This document shows positions 18,677-27,865 of a stretch of 64,000 bases of DNA, in pieces (the first letter of the stretch is position 1; the number at the start of each line of letters is the position of its first letter). The position numbers were made by a program, and so were the translations under genes. Location of the stretch: NCBI GenBank assembly GCA_943842245.1, contig CALTAJ010000002.1, positions 1,017,596 to 1,081,595 of the forward strand, read 5' to 3'. This DNA is from an uncultured Flavobacteriaceae bacterium (GTDB lineage: Bacteria; Bacteroidota; Bacteroidia; Flavobacteriales; Flavobacteriaceae). The notes below the pieces were generated by a model. The model was not told the origin of the DNA, ran no database searches, and saw nothing but the letters and a program-made list of their open reading frames with translations.

Positions 18677-20448
18677 AATTGTTTATCAATTGTTGCAATC
18701 AGTCTACTTGCTTTTTCAAAATCTGACTGGATATTTACAGAAGATCCTGGAGCATACCGAGCCAATTCACAGTTTTCTATTACAGATACGTAATCTAAAG
18801 CTGTCTGTTTTTTTACTTTTTTATCTAAAAGCAAAATTTCAATCTTTGACTTACTAAGTTCAGTGGTTTCTATTTTAAGTTTTGCTTTTAGATAATTATG
18901 TAAAGCTCGTTCTAGAGCTTCATAAAAAAGAATTTGATTGTGGAACACATTTTTCGCAGAACTCAAATATTTTTTAGCTAGATATTGTGCTTTACGTTGT
19001 TTACTTGTAGAGGCATCCTCTGTTTTTTCAAAAACAAAAAACTTAAATAGATAAGCTGTGATTATAAGTAAAAGTGGGGTGAAAAGTAATATCCAAAAAC
19101 GATTACTCATCCAAAATATTTTTTTATTTACAGGTGTAAGTTCAGTATTAAGCTTGATGAATCGAAATGCATTTTCACTAGTTTCAATAATTTGCTTGCT
19201 TTCAGAGACTACCATGTTTGCCCTTTTACTTCCTGCCTGAGGGCCGTCAAAAACATCAACTAAAAGATCTTGCGAGTCCAATGTTTTATATAAAGCTGTT
19301 TGGGGATTAAAATAAGTAAACTTAACCGGCGGAATAGGATATTTCCCCTGATATTCTGGTACTATAGTATAATTATCTTCAATAAATCCTTCCATTCCTG
19401 AAACAGTGATTTGAATGTTCTCCTCATGCTCTGGCTCATATACTTCTAATGTGTTTGGAACATTTATAGTTGGTAAGTTAAAGAGTTTTAAATTACCTTT
19501 TCCTTTAACCTTTATTTTGACTTGAAAAGACTCTGAAGCCTTTAAAGCATTCTTGTTCAAAATAACATCAAAATCAAACTCCCCAACAGCTCCTGAAAAA
19601 TTATCAGGTTTATTATTTTGAGGTAGTCCCTTTACTCGGATTATATCTTTCCCTGTAGTGATCATTTTTTGAGCTTGAGTCAAAATACGTCTTCCAAATA
19701 AATCTTTTCTATTGCTTGGAAGATTTAAACTAAGGTTAAGGGTTAATGGTTCTAATATTAACTTACCCGTTTTTTGGGGATAAAGTACAGCTTTACGCCA
19801 AATCACCTCATTATAAGGTTCACCTTTGTATGACCCGCGCATATTTATTTCTGCTCTTCCAATTTTAATAAGGTGACTCCAAAAATCACCATAAGAAGGG
19901 GATTCTAATTCTTGAACATCAGAAATTGAAATAGGATTTCTAAAGTAAAGCTTATAAGTAACCGTAATTCCCTCATTAAGATAGGGGTTGTTTTTAGAAA
20001 TTTCAGCTACCAAATGAATGTTACCATCTATAATATTATCATTATTATTCGGATCATTTGGTTTTTCAACGGCAGAGATAATCTCAATTTCAATTGGTGA
20101 AGTTTTATATACCTCACCATTAATATTAACTTCAGCTTGACCTAAAACAATCTTACCTTTTTTTTTCGGGGTTAGAAAGTATGTATATGTTTTTGAAAAA
20201 CTTTGAACTCCGTTAACCCAAGACCTACTAACTGATTGTTGAGGTCCACTAACTACATGGAAATTTATAAAATTAGGAGGATTAAAATTATCCCCGTTTT
20301 CATTCATTTCAAAATCAATACGTAATCGTTCATTTAAACCTAGGCGTTTTTTACTCACCTTAGCTTCAAAACTGACCTGTCCTTGGATAGTGAATATTCC
20401 TAATACAAGAAAATAATAAAGAAATCTCATTGAGGATCTTTGCATCAT
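18673..20448 (-). CDS. batD: BatD: large periplasmic Bat complex protein
   Basis: A 591-residue protein with a signal peptide (MRFLYYFLVLGIFTIQGQ in its core), several Ig-like beta domains in the periplasm, one membrane helix near residues 448-467 (RFWILLFTPLLLIITAY) and a cytoplasmic helical tail. BatD proteins share an oxygen-tolerance domain, seen here in SFEAKVSKKRLGLNERL and the repeated long beta strands. The ATG at 20448 is one base after the batC stop; an ATG at 20430 would also start just before the signal core. Function in Bacteroides is oxygen tolerance through an unknown mechanism. Confidence 0.88.
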   Translation of the reverse strand: MMQRSSMRFLYYFLVLGIFTIQGQVSFEAKVSKKRLGLNERLRIDFEMNENGDNFNPPNFINFHVVSGPQQSVSRSWVNGVQSFSKTYTYFLTPKKKGKIVLGQAEVNINGEVYKTSPIEIEIISAVEKPNDPNNNDNIIDGNIHLVAEISKNNPYLNEGITVTYKLYFRNPISISDVQELESPSYGDFWSHLIKIGRAEINMRGSYKGEPYNEVIWRKAVLYPQKTGKLILEPLTLNLSLNLPSNRKDLFGRRILTQAQKMITTGKDIIRVKGLPQNNKPDNFSGAVGEFDFDVILNKNALKASESFQVKIKVKGKGNLKLFNLPTINVPNTLEVYEPEHEENIQITVSGMEGFIEDNYTIVPEYQGKYPIPPVKFTYFNPQTALYKTLDSQDLLVDVFDGPQAGSKRANMVVSESKQIIETSENAFRFIKLNTELTPVNKKIFWMSNRFWILLFTPLLLIITAYLFKFFVFEKTEDASTSKQRKAQYLAKKYLSSAKNVFHNQILFYEALERALHNYLKAKLKIETTELSKSKIEILLLDKKVKKQTALDYVSVIENCELARYAPGSSVNIQSDFEKASRLIATIDKQL

Positions 20449-20449
20449 A

Positions 20450-21271
20450 CTACCAATCTTTCTTGCCCCTTAAAGGGACTCCTTTTACTTTTTTAGCGTT
20501 GACTTTATCTTGAACTTTTTTTTCCTGATTATTCATCGCTTCTAATAAACTTTGAACTTGTTGGGGAGAAAGCTGTCCTTCTTTTGGAGATTGATTTTGT
20601 TGTTGAGATTGATCTCCCTTTTCGTTTTCTTTTTTATCTTTCTTTTGATCTCCTTCATTTTTGGGCTCTCCTTGATCTTTTTTTTCGTCTCCTTCATTCC
20701 CTTCTTTTTCAGGATCCTGTTTGTCTTTATTTTCTTGTTCTCCCTGTTGGTTCTTGTCTTTATTTTTGTCTTTTTCCTGTTGGTCTTTTTGATCTTTTTT
20801 GTCGTCTTTTTCCTGTTCCTCAGGGGGTTTCTCGTTTTCTAAAAGTTTTTTAGCAAGAGCATAATTATATCGAGTTTCATCATCTGACGGATTATTTCTT
20901 AATCCATTTTTATAAGCTTCAACAGCCTTTTTGTATTCTTTTTTTTGCATATAAACATTCCCCATATTATGAAATGCTAAATGCTTTGCTTCTTTAGTAG
21001 TTGCAAATTTTTGAGTTTGAAAAAAACGCTGAGAGGCCTCATCATATTGTTTATCAAGAAAATGAGTATTTCCTAAATTATAAAGGGCTTCTGGTTTTTC
21101 AGGTGACAATGAAAGTGCTTTTCTATAAGATTTTTCGGCCTCGACAAAAGCTTCATTCTGACTGTTTTTATTACCCTCATAAATATAGTTTGTAATTTTC
21201 TCATTTTGAGAAAATCCAATCTTGATGGTAAGTATTACAGAAAAATAAAAAAACTTAACTCTCATTTTCAT
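20450..21271 (-). CDS. batC: BatC: TPR protein with long charged tail
   Basis: A 273-residue exported protein. After the signal peptide (to about residue 21) come three TPR-like repeats (ALYNLGNTHFLDKQYDEA, LAFHNMGNVYMQKKEYKKA and the next, ending near 148). The rest is a low-complexity tail of about 90 residues made of Lys, Asp, Glu, Gln, Asn and Gly, closing with SPQQVQSLLEAMNNQEKKVQDKV. The tail is normal for BatC in kind but long. The start overlaps batB by 11-17 bases depending on which of two ATGs is used. Confidence 0.87.
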   Translation of the reverse strand: MKMRVKFFYFSVILTIKIGFSQNEKITNYIYEGNKNSQNEAFVEAEKSYRKALSLSPEKPEALYNLGNTHFLDKQYDEASQRFFQTQKFATTKEAKHLAFHNMGNVYMQKKEYKKAVEAYKNGLRNNPSDDETRYNYALAKKLLENEKPPEEQEKDDKKDQKDQQEKDKNKDKNQQGEQENKDKQDPEKEGNEGDEKKDQGEPKNEGDQKKDKKENEKGDQSQQQNQSPKEGQLSPQQVQSLLEAMNNQEKKVQDKVNAKKVKGVPLRGKKDW

Positions 21272-22295
21272 TAAATAAATTCATTTTTTGAATCCACTTT
21301 GTTTTAGTATCAAACAAAAATAGGTCTATTAAAAGAAAAATTAAAGCCGCTATTAAAAAAGGTTGAAAGCGATCTTTATAACTTACAAATTTTTTAGCTT
21401 CAAATTCTTTCTTATCCATTGCTTTTAGTTGATTGGAAACAAATTCCAAAACTAATCCTGTGTCATTTCCATCTTGATAGGCACCTTTTGTTGCATTAGC
21501 AATATCTTCTAAAACTTTTTGATTCCTTTTGGTTATAACTACTTCTCCCTCAAAATCCTTTTTATAAGACTCAATGACTCCGTTTCGTTTTAATGGAATG
21601 GGGGCTCCTTTATTCGTTCCTACTCCAAAAGTAAAAATCTTAATTCCTAAATCTGCTGCTCTTGCAGCCGCATTAGATGCATCCTCAGAATGGTCTTCTC
21701 CATCAGATATTAAAAATATTACACGATTAGTTTGATCTTCATCATCAAAAAATGTTCCAGATAAGTCAATAGCACTATCTAATGCTGTCCCCTGTGAGGA
21801 TAGCATCTCAGTATTTAGGGATTGTAAAAACATTTTTGCAGCACTATAATCTGTTGTAATGGGTAATTGAGGAACTGCTTGAGCAGCATAAGCAATTATT
21901 CCCACACGATCACTTGCTAGTTGATTTAGAATAGCTGATACCAAACGTTTTGATTTTTCAATACGATTTGGAGCAATATCTTCTGCCAACATACTTTTTG
22001 AAACATCAATTGCAAATACAATATCAACTCCTTCTCTTCTTACGGTCTCAAGTTGAGTTCCAATTTTGGGATTCATTAATCCCAAAACCAGGAATAAAAT
22101 TATAAAACTCAATAAAATGATTTTTAATGTAGGTTTAAAACTAGAACGGTTTGGACTTAGGATTTGAAGTAACTCAGGCCTGGCAAAATTAATTTGAGCC
22201 TTATGTTTCCAACGAAGAAAAATTCCATAAGAAATCCAAAGAAGTGGTAAAACAGCTAAAAGATAAATAAATTCGAATACGTCTATTTGATACAT
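21255..22295 (-). CDS. batB: BatB: membrane-anchored von Willebrand A protein
   Basis: A 346-residue protein with two N-terminal membrane segments (about 9-27 and 57-75), a vWA domain, and one C-terminal segment (FLIAALIFLLIDLFLF). The MIDAS metal site is intact: Asp97-x-Ser99-x-Ser101 in AIDVSKSM, with a later Thr in SSQGTALDSA and Asp in LISDGEDH. It is paired with BatA, and the two are thought to form a metal-dependent adhesion-like complex at the membrane. Its start touches the last base of batA. Confidence 0.9.
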   Translation of the reverse strand: MYQIDVFEFIYLLAVLPLLWISYGIFLRWKHKAQINFARPELLQILSPNRSSFKPTLKIILLSFIILFLVLGLMNPKIGTQLETVRREGVDIVFAIDVSKSMLAEDIAPNRIEKSKRLVSAILNQLASDRVGIIAYAAQAVPQLPITTDYSAAKMFLQSLNTEMLSSQGTALDSAIDLSGTFFDDEDQTNRVIFLISDGEDHSEDASNAAARAADLGIKIFTFGVGTNKGAPIPLKRNGVIESYKKDFEGEVVITKRNQKVLEDIANATKGAYQDGNDTGLVLEFVSNQLKAMDKKEFEAKKFVSYKDRFQPFLIAALIFLLIDLFLFDTKTKWIQKMNLFNENES

Positions 22296-23299
22296 TATAT
22301 AAAACTTTTAAATAAGGTATTTTTTCCAATCCACTCCAATATAATTAAGCTTAAAGCTATAAGCACTAATATTCTATATTTCTCAGCATAATTGTAATAT
22401 TTGAATTCTTCTATTTCTGTTTTTTCTAGCTTGTTAATTTCTTCATAGATTTCCTCTAACTTCTTGTTGTCAGTTGCTCTAAAGTAAATTCCTCCAGTTT
22501 CATTTGCAATTTCCTTTAAAAGCTCTTCGTCAATTTCTACTTTAGTTAAACCATACTTAAACTTCCCGTTGGGCAAGATCCCAACTGGAGCAAGTGCTGT
22601 TCCATTACTTCCAAGACCAATAGTATAGGTTTTAATTCCAAATTCCACTGCTAATTCCGTTGCAATTTTAGGATCAATAAATCCAGAATTATTAACCCCA
22701 TCCGTTAACAGTATAATAATTTTACTTTTTGCTCTACTGTCTTTTAATCGATTTACCGAAGTCGCTAGGCCCATTCCAATTGCTGTTCCGTCTTCAATTA
22801 GACCTTGAAAAGAAATCTCTCTGAGTGATGATTTTACAATACTCTTATCACTAGTAATAGGAGTTTTTGTATAACTTTCTCCAGCATAAACAACCAAGCC
22901 TATTCTATCTGATACACGGTCTTCCACAAAAGTCTCAGCTACACGTTTCAAAGCTGTAAGACGATCAGGTTTTAAATCCTGAGACAACATACTTGAAGAT
23001 ACATCAATAGCCATAACTATATCAATTCCCTTATTGGTTTTGGTCCGTGTAGAAATATCTACTGTTTGAGGTCTTGAGATTGCTAGAATAATAAGTCCTA
23101 TGGCAACCAACCGCATAATGAAAAGAAAAGGATAAACTTTTGACCAAATTGATGAAACGTCTTGGAACCACAAAAGACTAGGCATCTTCAATACAGCCTG
23201 CTTTTTTTTCCAGGTAAAAAAGTGCCATGCTAAAGCTAAAGGGAGAATTAATAATAACCAGAGGTAATTAGAATTTGCAAAATAAATATCGTCAAACAT
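22295..23299 (-). CDS. batA: BatA: membrane-anchored von Willebrand A protein
   Basis: A 334-residue protein of the same layout as its neighbour BatB: two N-terminal membrane segments (about 13-27 and 57-75), a vWA domain and a C-terminal segment (RILVLIALSLIILEWIG). The MIDAS motif is Asp99-Val-Ser-Ser-Ser103 in AIDVSSSM, with LIEDGTAIG and LLTDGVNN supplying the other metal loops. It follows the 542-residue protein gene after three bases. Role: Bat complex, oxygen and stress tolerance. Confidence 0.9.
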   Translation of the reverse strand: MFDDIYFANSNYLWLLLILPLALAWHFFTWKKKQAVLKMPSLLWFQDVSSIWSKVYPFLFIMRLVAIGLIILAISRPQTVDISTRTKTNKGIDIVMAIDVSSSMLSQDLKPDRLTALKRVAETFVEDRVSDRIGLVVYAGESYTKTPITSDKSIVKSSLREISFQGLIEDGTAIGMGLATSVNRLKDSRAKSKIIILLTDGVNNSGFIDPKIATELAVEFGIKTYTIGLGSNGTALAPVGILPNGKFKYGLTKVEIDEELLKEIANETGGIYFRATDNKKLEEIYEEINKLEKTEIEEFKYYNYAEKYRILVLIALSLIILEWIGKNTLFKSFI

Positions 23300-23302
23300 A
23301 CG

Positions 23303-24931
23303 TTAAAGTTCCTTTATCAATTCCAAGCTATTTATAATCCGTTGCTCTATTTTAGGAGCATACCGGTCCTCTTTTTCATACATAATCGTTAGGATTATGG
23401 TGCCTTCTTCAAAGGTGAATAATAAAGAATTAAATGAACAACGGACTCTTTCGCTTAATCCCTTTTTTGGAAAATCTAATGTCCCAAATACTTTTTCTAC
23501 CGGAGCCCCAGAAGGAAGTTTCATTGATTCGTTTTTTATTAAAATATTAACTGCTCCTTCAGATTCAAATTTTGAAATAATTGAATTTAACAGTGCTTGC
23601 CCTTTTTCTAAATCATCTTCTTTGGAATTCATGGATGATGATTTAGCCTTTTGGGAATCTCTAGATGGAAAATCAAATAATAAGTCAATATAAAAGGGGC
23701 TTTCAAGAGTTCCCACACTAAATTGTTGAATGTTTTTATCTTTAAGATTAGAACGTTCTAATACCTCTGGGGTTTCAATTTTTAAAGGAGGCGTACCGTA
23801 CTGGCTCATAATCCATTCACCATTTATAAGTTTTTTAGTTGGATATGCAAATAAGGTATCTCGCACTGGATAATATCCATAAACCAACATGCTAGTGATT
23901 AAAACTAATAAGCCTAAGATTCCAACACCAGAAAGTCCCCAAATCCACTTTTCTTTTCTTCTTTTTTTCGCGAGGTATTCTTGATAAGCAGCTTGTTTAT
24001 GAAGCTCTTCTTCGGTTGGCTCAGGTAATGCTTCTCTGGTTTGGATTACTACATTTTCAACTACTTTACGGTCGTCATTAGCAATATGATATTCTGGCAT
24101 GGACTTTGCAAATTTCACTAAATCTGCATTTTGAAGAACTTCTCGGAGGCTAATTAATGTCTTGCGATCCAAATTTAAAGTTCCTGCGTCTTTTCGAGTT
24201 TCCAACTTAATCAAAAGTTCTTCCGAAGTGCTCTCTAAGGCATCAATTTTTGCTTCTTCTTCAAGATAACGGCGAACAACATCAGTTAATCTAGAATAGT
24301 AAATTTTAAATTCTTCTTGCTTACTTAAATCTTCATTCCCTAAGGCTTTTAACTCTTCAATTGCACGATCAAATGGAAGAAGTTCCTGTTCTCTTAGTTC
24401 TTTACTTCTTTTTTGAAATAAATAAGTATAAAATAGTCCAAATAAAGCAATAGAAAAAAACAAGCCCCAAAGGATTTTGGAGATTAATACTTCGTAGTTT
24501 TTATCCACTTCTTGTAGAGGTTTAATATCATAAAGTTTCTGTTTAGTTGTATCAACCTTAACAGAATTTACACGAACAGGAATTAACTCTGCAATCTTTG
24601 AAAATCCATTTATTAAAACTTGTTGCTGAGGTAAAAAATAATCTCCAGAATCAAATTGGATCAAAGCATATTTCTTGGTGTATAAATAATGAGATTTTGA
24701 ACGAATTGTATCAATGGGACTAGCTTCAAGAAGTTCAAAGGGCGCAAACAAGGGTTCCTCTGGAAAAACCACTTGGGCTAAACTATCCGCTTTAACTTGA
24801 AGAAAATAATTAAGCTGTTCTCCAATTTTAATTGCAGTAGAATCTACCGCTACAGTTAAAGTAACTTCTTGTTGTCCCCAAAAATTAAATGAATTTAAGA
24901 GAATTAAAAATATAAGTACTCTTTTCATCAT
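23303..24931 (-). CDS. 542-residue bat-operon membrane protein (BatD/DUF4381-like)
   Basis: A signal peptide (MMKRVLIFLILLNSFNFWGQ) leads to a periplasmic beta domain like the first part of BatD (about 21-145). A membrane segment follows (about 153-172), then a cytoplasmic helical domain with PFDRAIEELKAL and YYSRLTDVVRRYLEEE like DUF4381, a second segment (about 332-350), and a C-terminal domain of about 180 residues that I do not recognise. It lies between DUF58 and batA with gaps of 0-3 bases, so it belongs to the Bat system, perhaps as a scaffold. No enzyme motif is visible. Confidence 0.75.
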   Translation of the reverse strand: MMKRVLIFLILLNSFNFWGQQEVTLTVAVDSTAIKIGEQLNYFLQVKADSLAQVVFPEEPLFAPFELLEASPIDTIRSKSHYLYTKKYALIQFDSGDYFLPQQQVLINGFSKIAELIPVRVNSVKVDTTKQKLYDIKPLQEVDKNYEVLISKILWGLFFSIALFGLFYTYLFQKRSKELREQELLPFDRAIEELKALGNEDLSKQEEFKIYYSRLTDVVRRYLEEEAKIDALESTSEELLIKLETRKDAGTLNLDRKTLISLREVLQNADLVKFAKSMPEYHIANDDRKVVENVVIQTREALPEPTEEELHKQAAYQEYLAKKRRKEKWIWGLSGVGILGLLVLITSMLVYGYYPVRDTLFAYPTKKLINGEWIMSQYGTPPLKIETPEVLERSNLKDKNIQQFSVGTLESPFYIDLLFDFPSRDSQKAKSSSMNSKEDDLEKGQALLNSIISKFESEGAVNILIKNESMKLPSGAPVEKVFGTLDFPKKGLSERVRCSFNSLLFTFEEGTIILTIMYEKEDRYAPKIEQRIINSLELIKEL

Positions 24932-25798
24932 CTATAAGCGTGCTTTAAAGTAGCCCAAAAGCTTTTTTACATAACTTTCTTCTACACTACAACTTAGGTG
25001 CCCTGCACCATTCTTGCTAAAAAGTTCTTCATAAGCTAATACATGCTCTCTATATTTATTCTCATAATTGTTTTTAATTTTTTTAGAAAAGGTACTTACC
25101 AATTGAACCATTCCTGTTTCGGAATCTTTAATTGGTACAATACCCAAATTGGGAAGTTTAGTTTCAACTGTATCATATACTCGTATGCCAGTTAGGTCAT
25201 GCTTTTTAGCTGCAATTCTTAAGTTTTTTTTGTATCCCCTATCCATAAAATCTGAAAGCATGAATATAATTGCTTTCTTTTTTAGAACTCCAGAGAGAAA
25301 TTCTAAAGCATTTGCAATGTTAGTCATAGAACTTAGAGGTTTAAATTCTAATAATTCTCTAATAATTCTAAGTATATGTGATCTTCCTTTTTTAGGAGGA
25401 ATAAAAAGTTCTACTTGATCTGAAAATAGTAATAATCCAACTTTATCATTATTTTGCAATGCAGAAAAAGCGAGGGTTGCAGCGATTTCTGTTAAAACTT
25501 CTCTTTTAAACTGGGTTTTAGTACCAAAAGCTTCAGATCCGCTTACATCGACCACTAACATTAAAGTGAGCTCACGTTCTTCCTCAAAGACTTTGACAAA
25601 AGGTTCGTTATAACGGGCTGTCACATTCCAATCAATTGCTCTAACATCATCTCCAAACTGGTATTGTCTTACTTCGCTAAAAGTCATTCCACGACCTTTG
25701 AATGTGGAGTGGTATTCTCCGCCAAAAACATGATCACTTAAGCGTCGTGTCTTAATTTCAATTTTGCGAACTTTTTTTAATAGCTGTTTTGTATCCAT
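24932..25798 (-). CDS. DUF58 family protein (vWA-like) of the bat operon
   Basis: A 288-residue cytoplasmic protein. The N-terminal DUF58 core has GDDVRAIDWNVTARYNEPFV (about residues 49-68), followed by a vWA-like fold with the metal motif Asp84-Val-Ser86-Gly-Ser88. DUF58 proteins nearly always stand next to MoxR ATPases, as here, and are thought to be their partner in metal insertion or complex assembly. It is the second gene of the operon, 38 bases after moxR. Confidence 0.88.
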   Translation of the reverse strand: MDTKQLLKKVRKIEIKTRRLSDHVFGGEYHSTFKGRGMTFSEVRQYQFGDDVRAIDWNVTARYNEPFVKVFEEERELTLMLVVDVSGSEAFGTKTQFKREVLTEIAATLAFSALQNNDKVGLLLFSDQVELFIPPKKGRSHILRIIRELLEFKPLSSMTNIANALEFLSGVLKKKAIIFMLSDFMDRGYKKNLRIAAKKHDLTGIRVYDTVETKLPNLGIVPIKDSETGMVQLVSTFSKKIKNNYENKYREHVLAYEELFSKNGAGHLSCSVEESYVKKLLGYFKARL

Positions 25799-25836
25799 TA
25801 CGGCCTGTCCTTTAACTAATATATTAGAATATACGT

Positions 25837-26844
25837 TTAGGGTACTTCGACTTCATTGATGATTTGTGTTATCAAATCTTCAGACGTTATATTTTCAGCC
25901 TCAGCCTCATAAGTCAAACCTATACGATGTCTTAAAACATCAAAAATGATAGCACGGACATCCTCTGGTATAACATAACCCCTATGCTTCAAAAATGCAT
26001 GGCATTTTGCAGCTGTAGCTAGGTTAATACTTCCCCTAGGAGAAGCTCCAAAACTTATAAGTGGCTTAATTGATTCAAGATTATAATTTTCAGGATAACG
26101 AGTAGCAAAAACTAAATTTAAAATATAATTTTCAATTTTTTCATCCATATAGACTTCTCTAACCGTTTCTTGAGCAGTTAGGATTTGCTTAGTGGTAACT
26201 ACAGGTTTTACTTTAGCTATATTACTTAGTAAATTATTGCGAACGATATGTCTTTCTTCGTCCAACTTAGGATAATCAATTACAGCCTTAATCATAAAAC
26301 GATCTACCTGTGCCTCCGGAAGTGGGTAGGTTCCTTCTTGTTCTACAGGGTTTTGAGTTGCCATTACCAGGAAAGGAGCTTGAAGTTTAAAAGTTGTATC
26401 TCCAATAGTAACTTGCTTTTCTTGCATTGCCTCTAGTAAAGCTGATTGTACTTTTGCAGGGGCTCTATTAATTTCATCAGCTAAAACAAAATTTGCAAAA
26501 ATTGGCCCTTTTTTTATTGAAAAGTCATTCTCTTTTATATTATATATCATCGTTCCAACAACATCGGCAGGAAGTAAATCTGGTGTGAACTGAATTCTAC
26601 TAAAACTACCTTTTACAGCTTGACTCAATGTATTAATAGCTAAAGTTTTGGCAAGCCCTGGAACTCCTTCTAAAAGTATGTGCCCTTTACCTAAAAGTGC
26701 AATAAGTAAGCGATCAACCATGTCCTTTTGCCCCACAATCACCTTTTTCATTTCTAAAGTAAGTAGGTCGATAAACGCACTTTCCTTTTCAATTTTCTCA
26801 TTGATAGCCTTAATATCGACTGTTTGATTTATATTATTTTCCAT
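25837..26844 (-). CDS. MoxR family AAA+ ATPase
   Basis: A 335-residue AAA+ ATPase. Walker A is GVPGLAKT (residues 60-67), Walker B is FVLADEINRAP, sensor 1 lies in VMATQNPVEQEG, and sensor 2 in the C-terminal lid SFGASPRGSINLA. MoxR proteins act as chaperones that assemble or activate vWA-containing complexes; the partners here are DUF58, BatA and BatB in the same operon. It is the first gene; a 14-base palindrome and a possible promoter precede it. Confidence 0.92.
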   Translation of the reverse strand: MENNINQTVDIKAINEKIEKESAFIDLLTLEMKKVIVGQKDMVDRLLIALLGKGHILLEGVPGLAKTLAINTLSQAVKGSFSRIQFTPDLLPADVVGTMIYNIKENDFSIKKGPIFANFVLADEINRAPAKVQSALLEAMQEKQVTIGDTTFKLQAPFLVMATQNPVEQEGTYPLPEAQVDRFMIKAVIDYPKLDEERHIVRNNLLSNIAKVKPVVTTKQILTAQETVREVYMDEKIENYILNLVFATRYPENYNLESIKPLISFGASPRGSINLATAAKCHAFLKHRGYVIPEDVRAIIFDVLRHRIGLTYEAEAENITSEDLITQIINEVEVP

Positions 26845-26898
26845 AGGTATATTCTACAATTTTTTTGGATAGCAAATTTGAAAAATATATTACCATTT

Positions 26899-26912
26899 AA
26901 TTGTTAACAATT
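26899..26912. promoter_or_regulatory. 14-base palindrome between the bat operon and aldo/keto reductase
   Basis: AATTGTTAACAATT is a perfect palindrome in the 150-base divergent gap. On the minus strand, TTG within it is followed after 20 bases by TATTTTTC, a possible -33/-7 pair for moxR. A protein bound here would therefore cover the -33 region of the bat promoter. No regulator family is indicated. Confidence 0.35.
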
Positions 26913-26994
26913 GGTTAAAAATTGAATAGTCTCTAAATCGCTAAACGCCTAATTGTTGCTAATTTAGAATTGAAAATAAGAATATTATGTGTAG

Positions 26995-27861
26995 ATGAAA
27001 CCCTTTTCAAGAATAATTTCAGGTACTATGACTTGGGGAGCTTGGGGAAGCAAGTTTTCCATAAAACAAATGCAGGTGCTTATTGAAGAGGCAGTCGGTC
27101 TAGGAATATATACTTTTGATCACGCAGATATCTATGGGGACTACTCTACTGAACAAGAATTTGGAAAGGCTTTTAAGGAAAGTACTATACCGCGTGAAAA
27201 TGTTCAGTTTATTACAAAATGTGGTATTCAGATGCCTTGCGAAGCAAGACCACTGAATGTTAAGTACTATGATTTAAGTGGAGCTCATATTCGGATGAGT
27301 GTTGAAAACTCCTTAAAGAAATTAAACACAGACTATATTGATGTTCTTCTGCTCCATCGCCCAAGCCCGTTAATGGATCCCTCTATTATCGCTAGCGAGA
27401 TTCAAAAACTCCAGAAAGAAGGAAAAGTAAAACAGCTTGGGGTTTCCAACTTCACCTCTTCACAAATGCAATTATTTCAAAAAGAAGTCTTATTGTCTTG
27501 GAACCAAATAGAGTGCTCACTTACTCATGAAATTTCAATGTTTGATGGGACTTTAGATTTTATGAAGTTTAAAGATATTGGAGCTATGGCCTGGAATCCT
27601 CTTGGAATTTACTTTAAAGAAGATTCTATTCAACAGCAGCGTGTTCAAGAAGTTATAATTCCCTTGTGCAAGAAATATAATTGCTCCGAGGATCAGCTAC
27701 TTTTAGCATGGTTAATTCACCATCCCTCTAAAATATTCCCTGTTGTGGGAACTACATCTGCTGCAAGAATGAAAAAAGCCTTAGAAGCAACAGAACTAGA
27801 ATTAGATATTACTGATTGGTTTTTATTGCTAGAGGCCAGTATGGGAAAACCTTTACCTTAA
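26995..27861 (+). CDS. Aldo/keto reductase (YdhF-like)
   Basis: A 288-residue NADPH-dependent TIM-barrel oxidoreductase. The catalytic tetrad is visible: Asp and Tyr in FDHADIYGDYS, Lys in FITKCGIQ and His in VLLLHRPSPLMDP. The C-terminal cofactor loop PVVGTTSAARM is typical. It belongs to the group related to E. coli YdhF, whose substrate is not known. It is followed after four bases by an SDR gene, so the two form a small operon. Confidence 0.88.
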   Translation: MKPFSRIISGTMTWGAWGSKFSIKQMQVLIEEAVGLGIYTFDHADIYGDYSTEQEFGKAFKESTIPRENVQFITKCGIQMPCEARPLNVKYYDLSGAHIRMSVENSLKKLNTDYIDVLLLHRPSPLMDPSIIASEIQKLQKEGKVKQLGVSNFTSSQMQLFQKEVLLSWNQIECSLTHEISMFDGTLDFMKFKDIGAMAWNPLGIYFKEDSIQQQRVQEVIIPLCKKYNCSEDQLLLAWLIHHPSKIFPVVGTTSAARMKKALEATELELDITDWFLLLEASMGKPLP

Positions 27862-27865
27862 TAAT

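Noticed and set aside
20552..20853. Two Phe/Leu-rich open frames opposite batC
   Set aside because: They are the antisense of the Lys/Asp/Glu-rich tail of BatC (codons AAA, GAA and AAG read backward give Phe, Leu and Ser); no start context or family resemblance.
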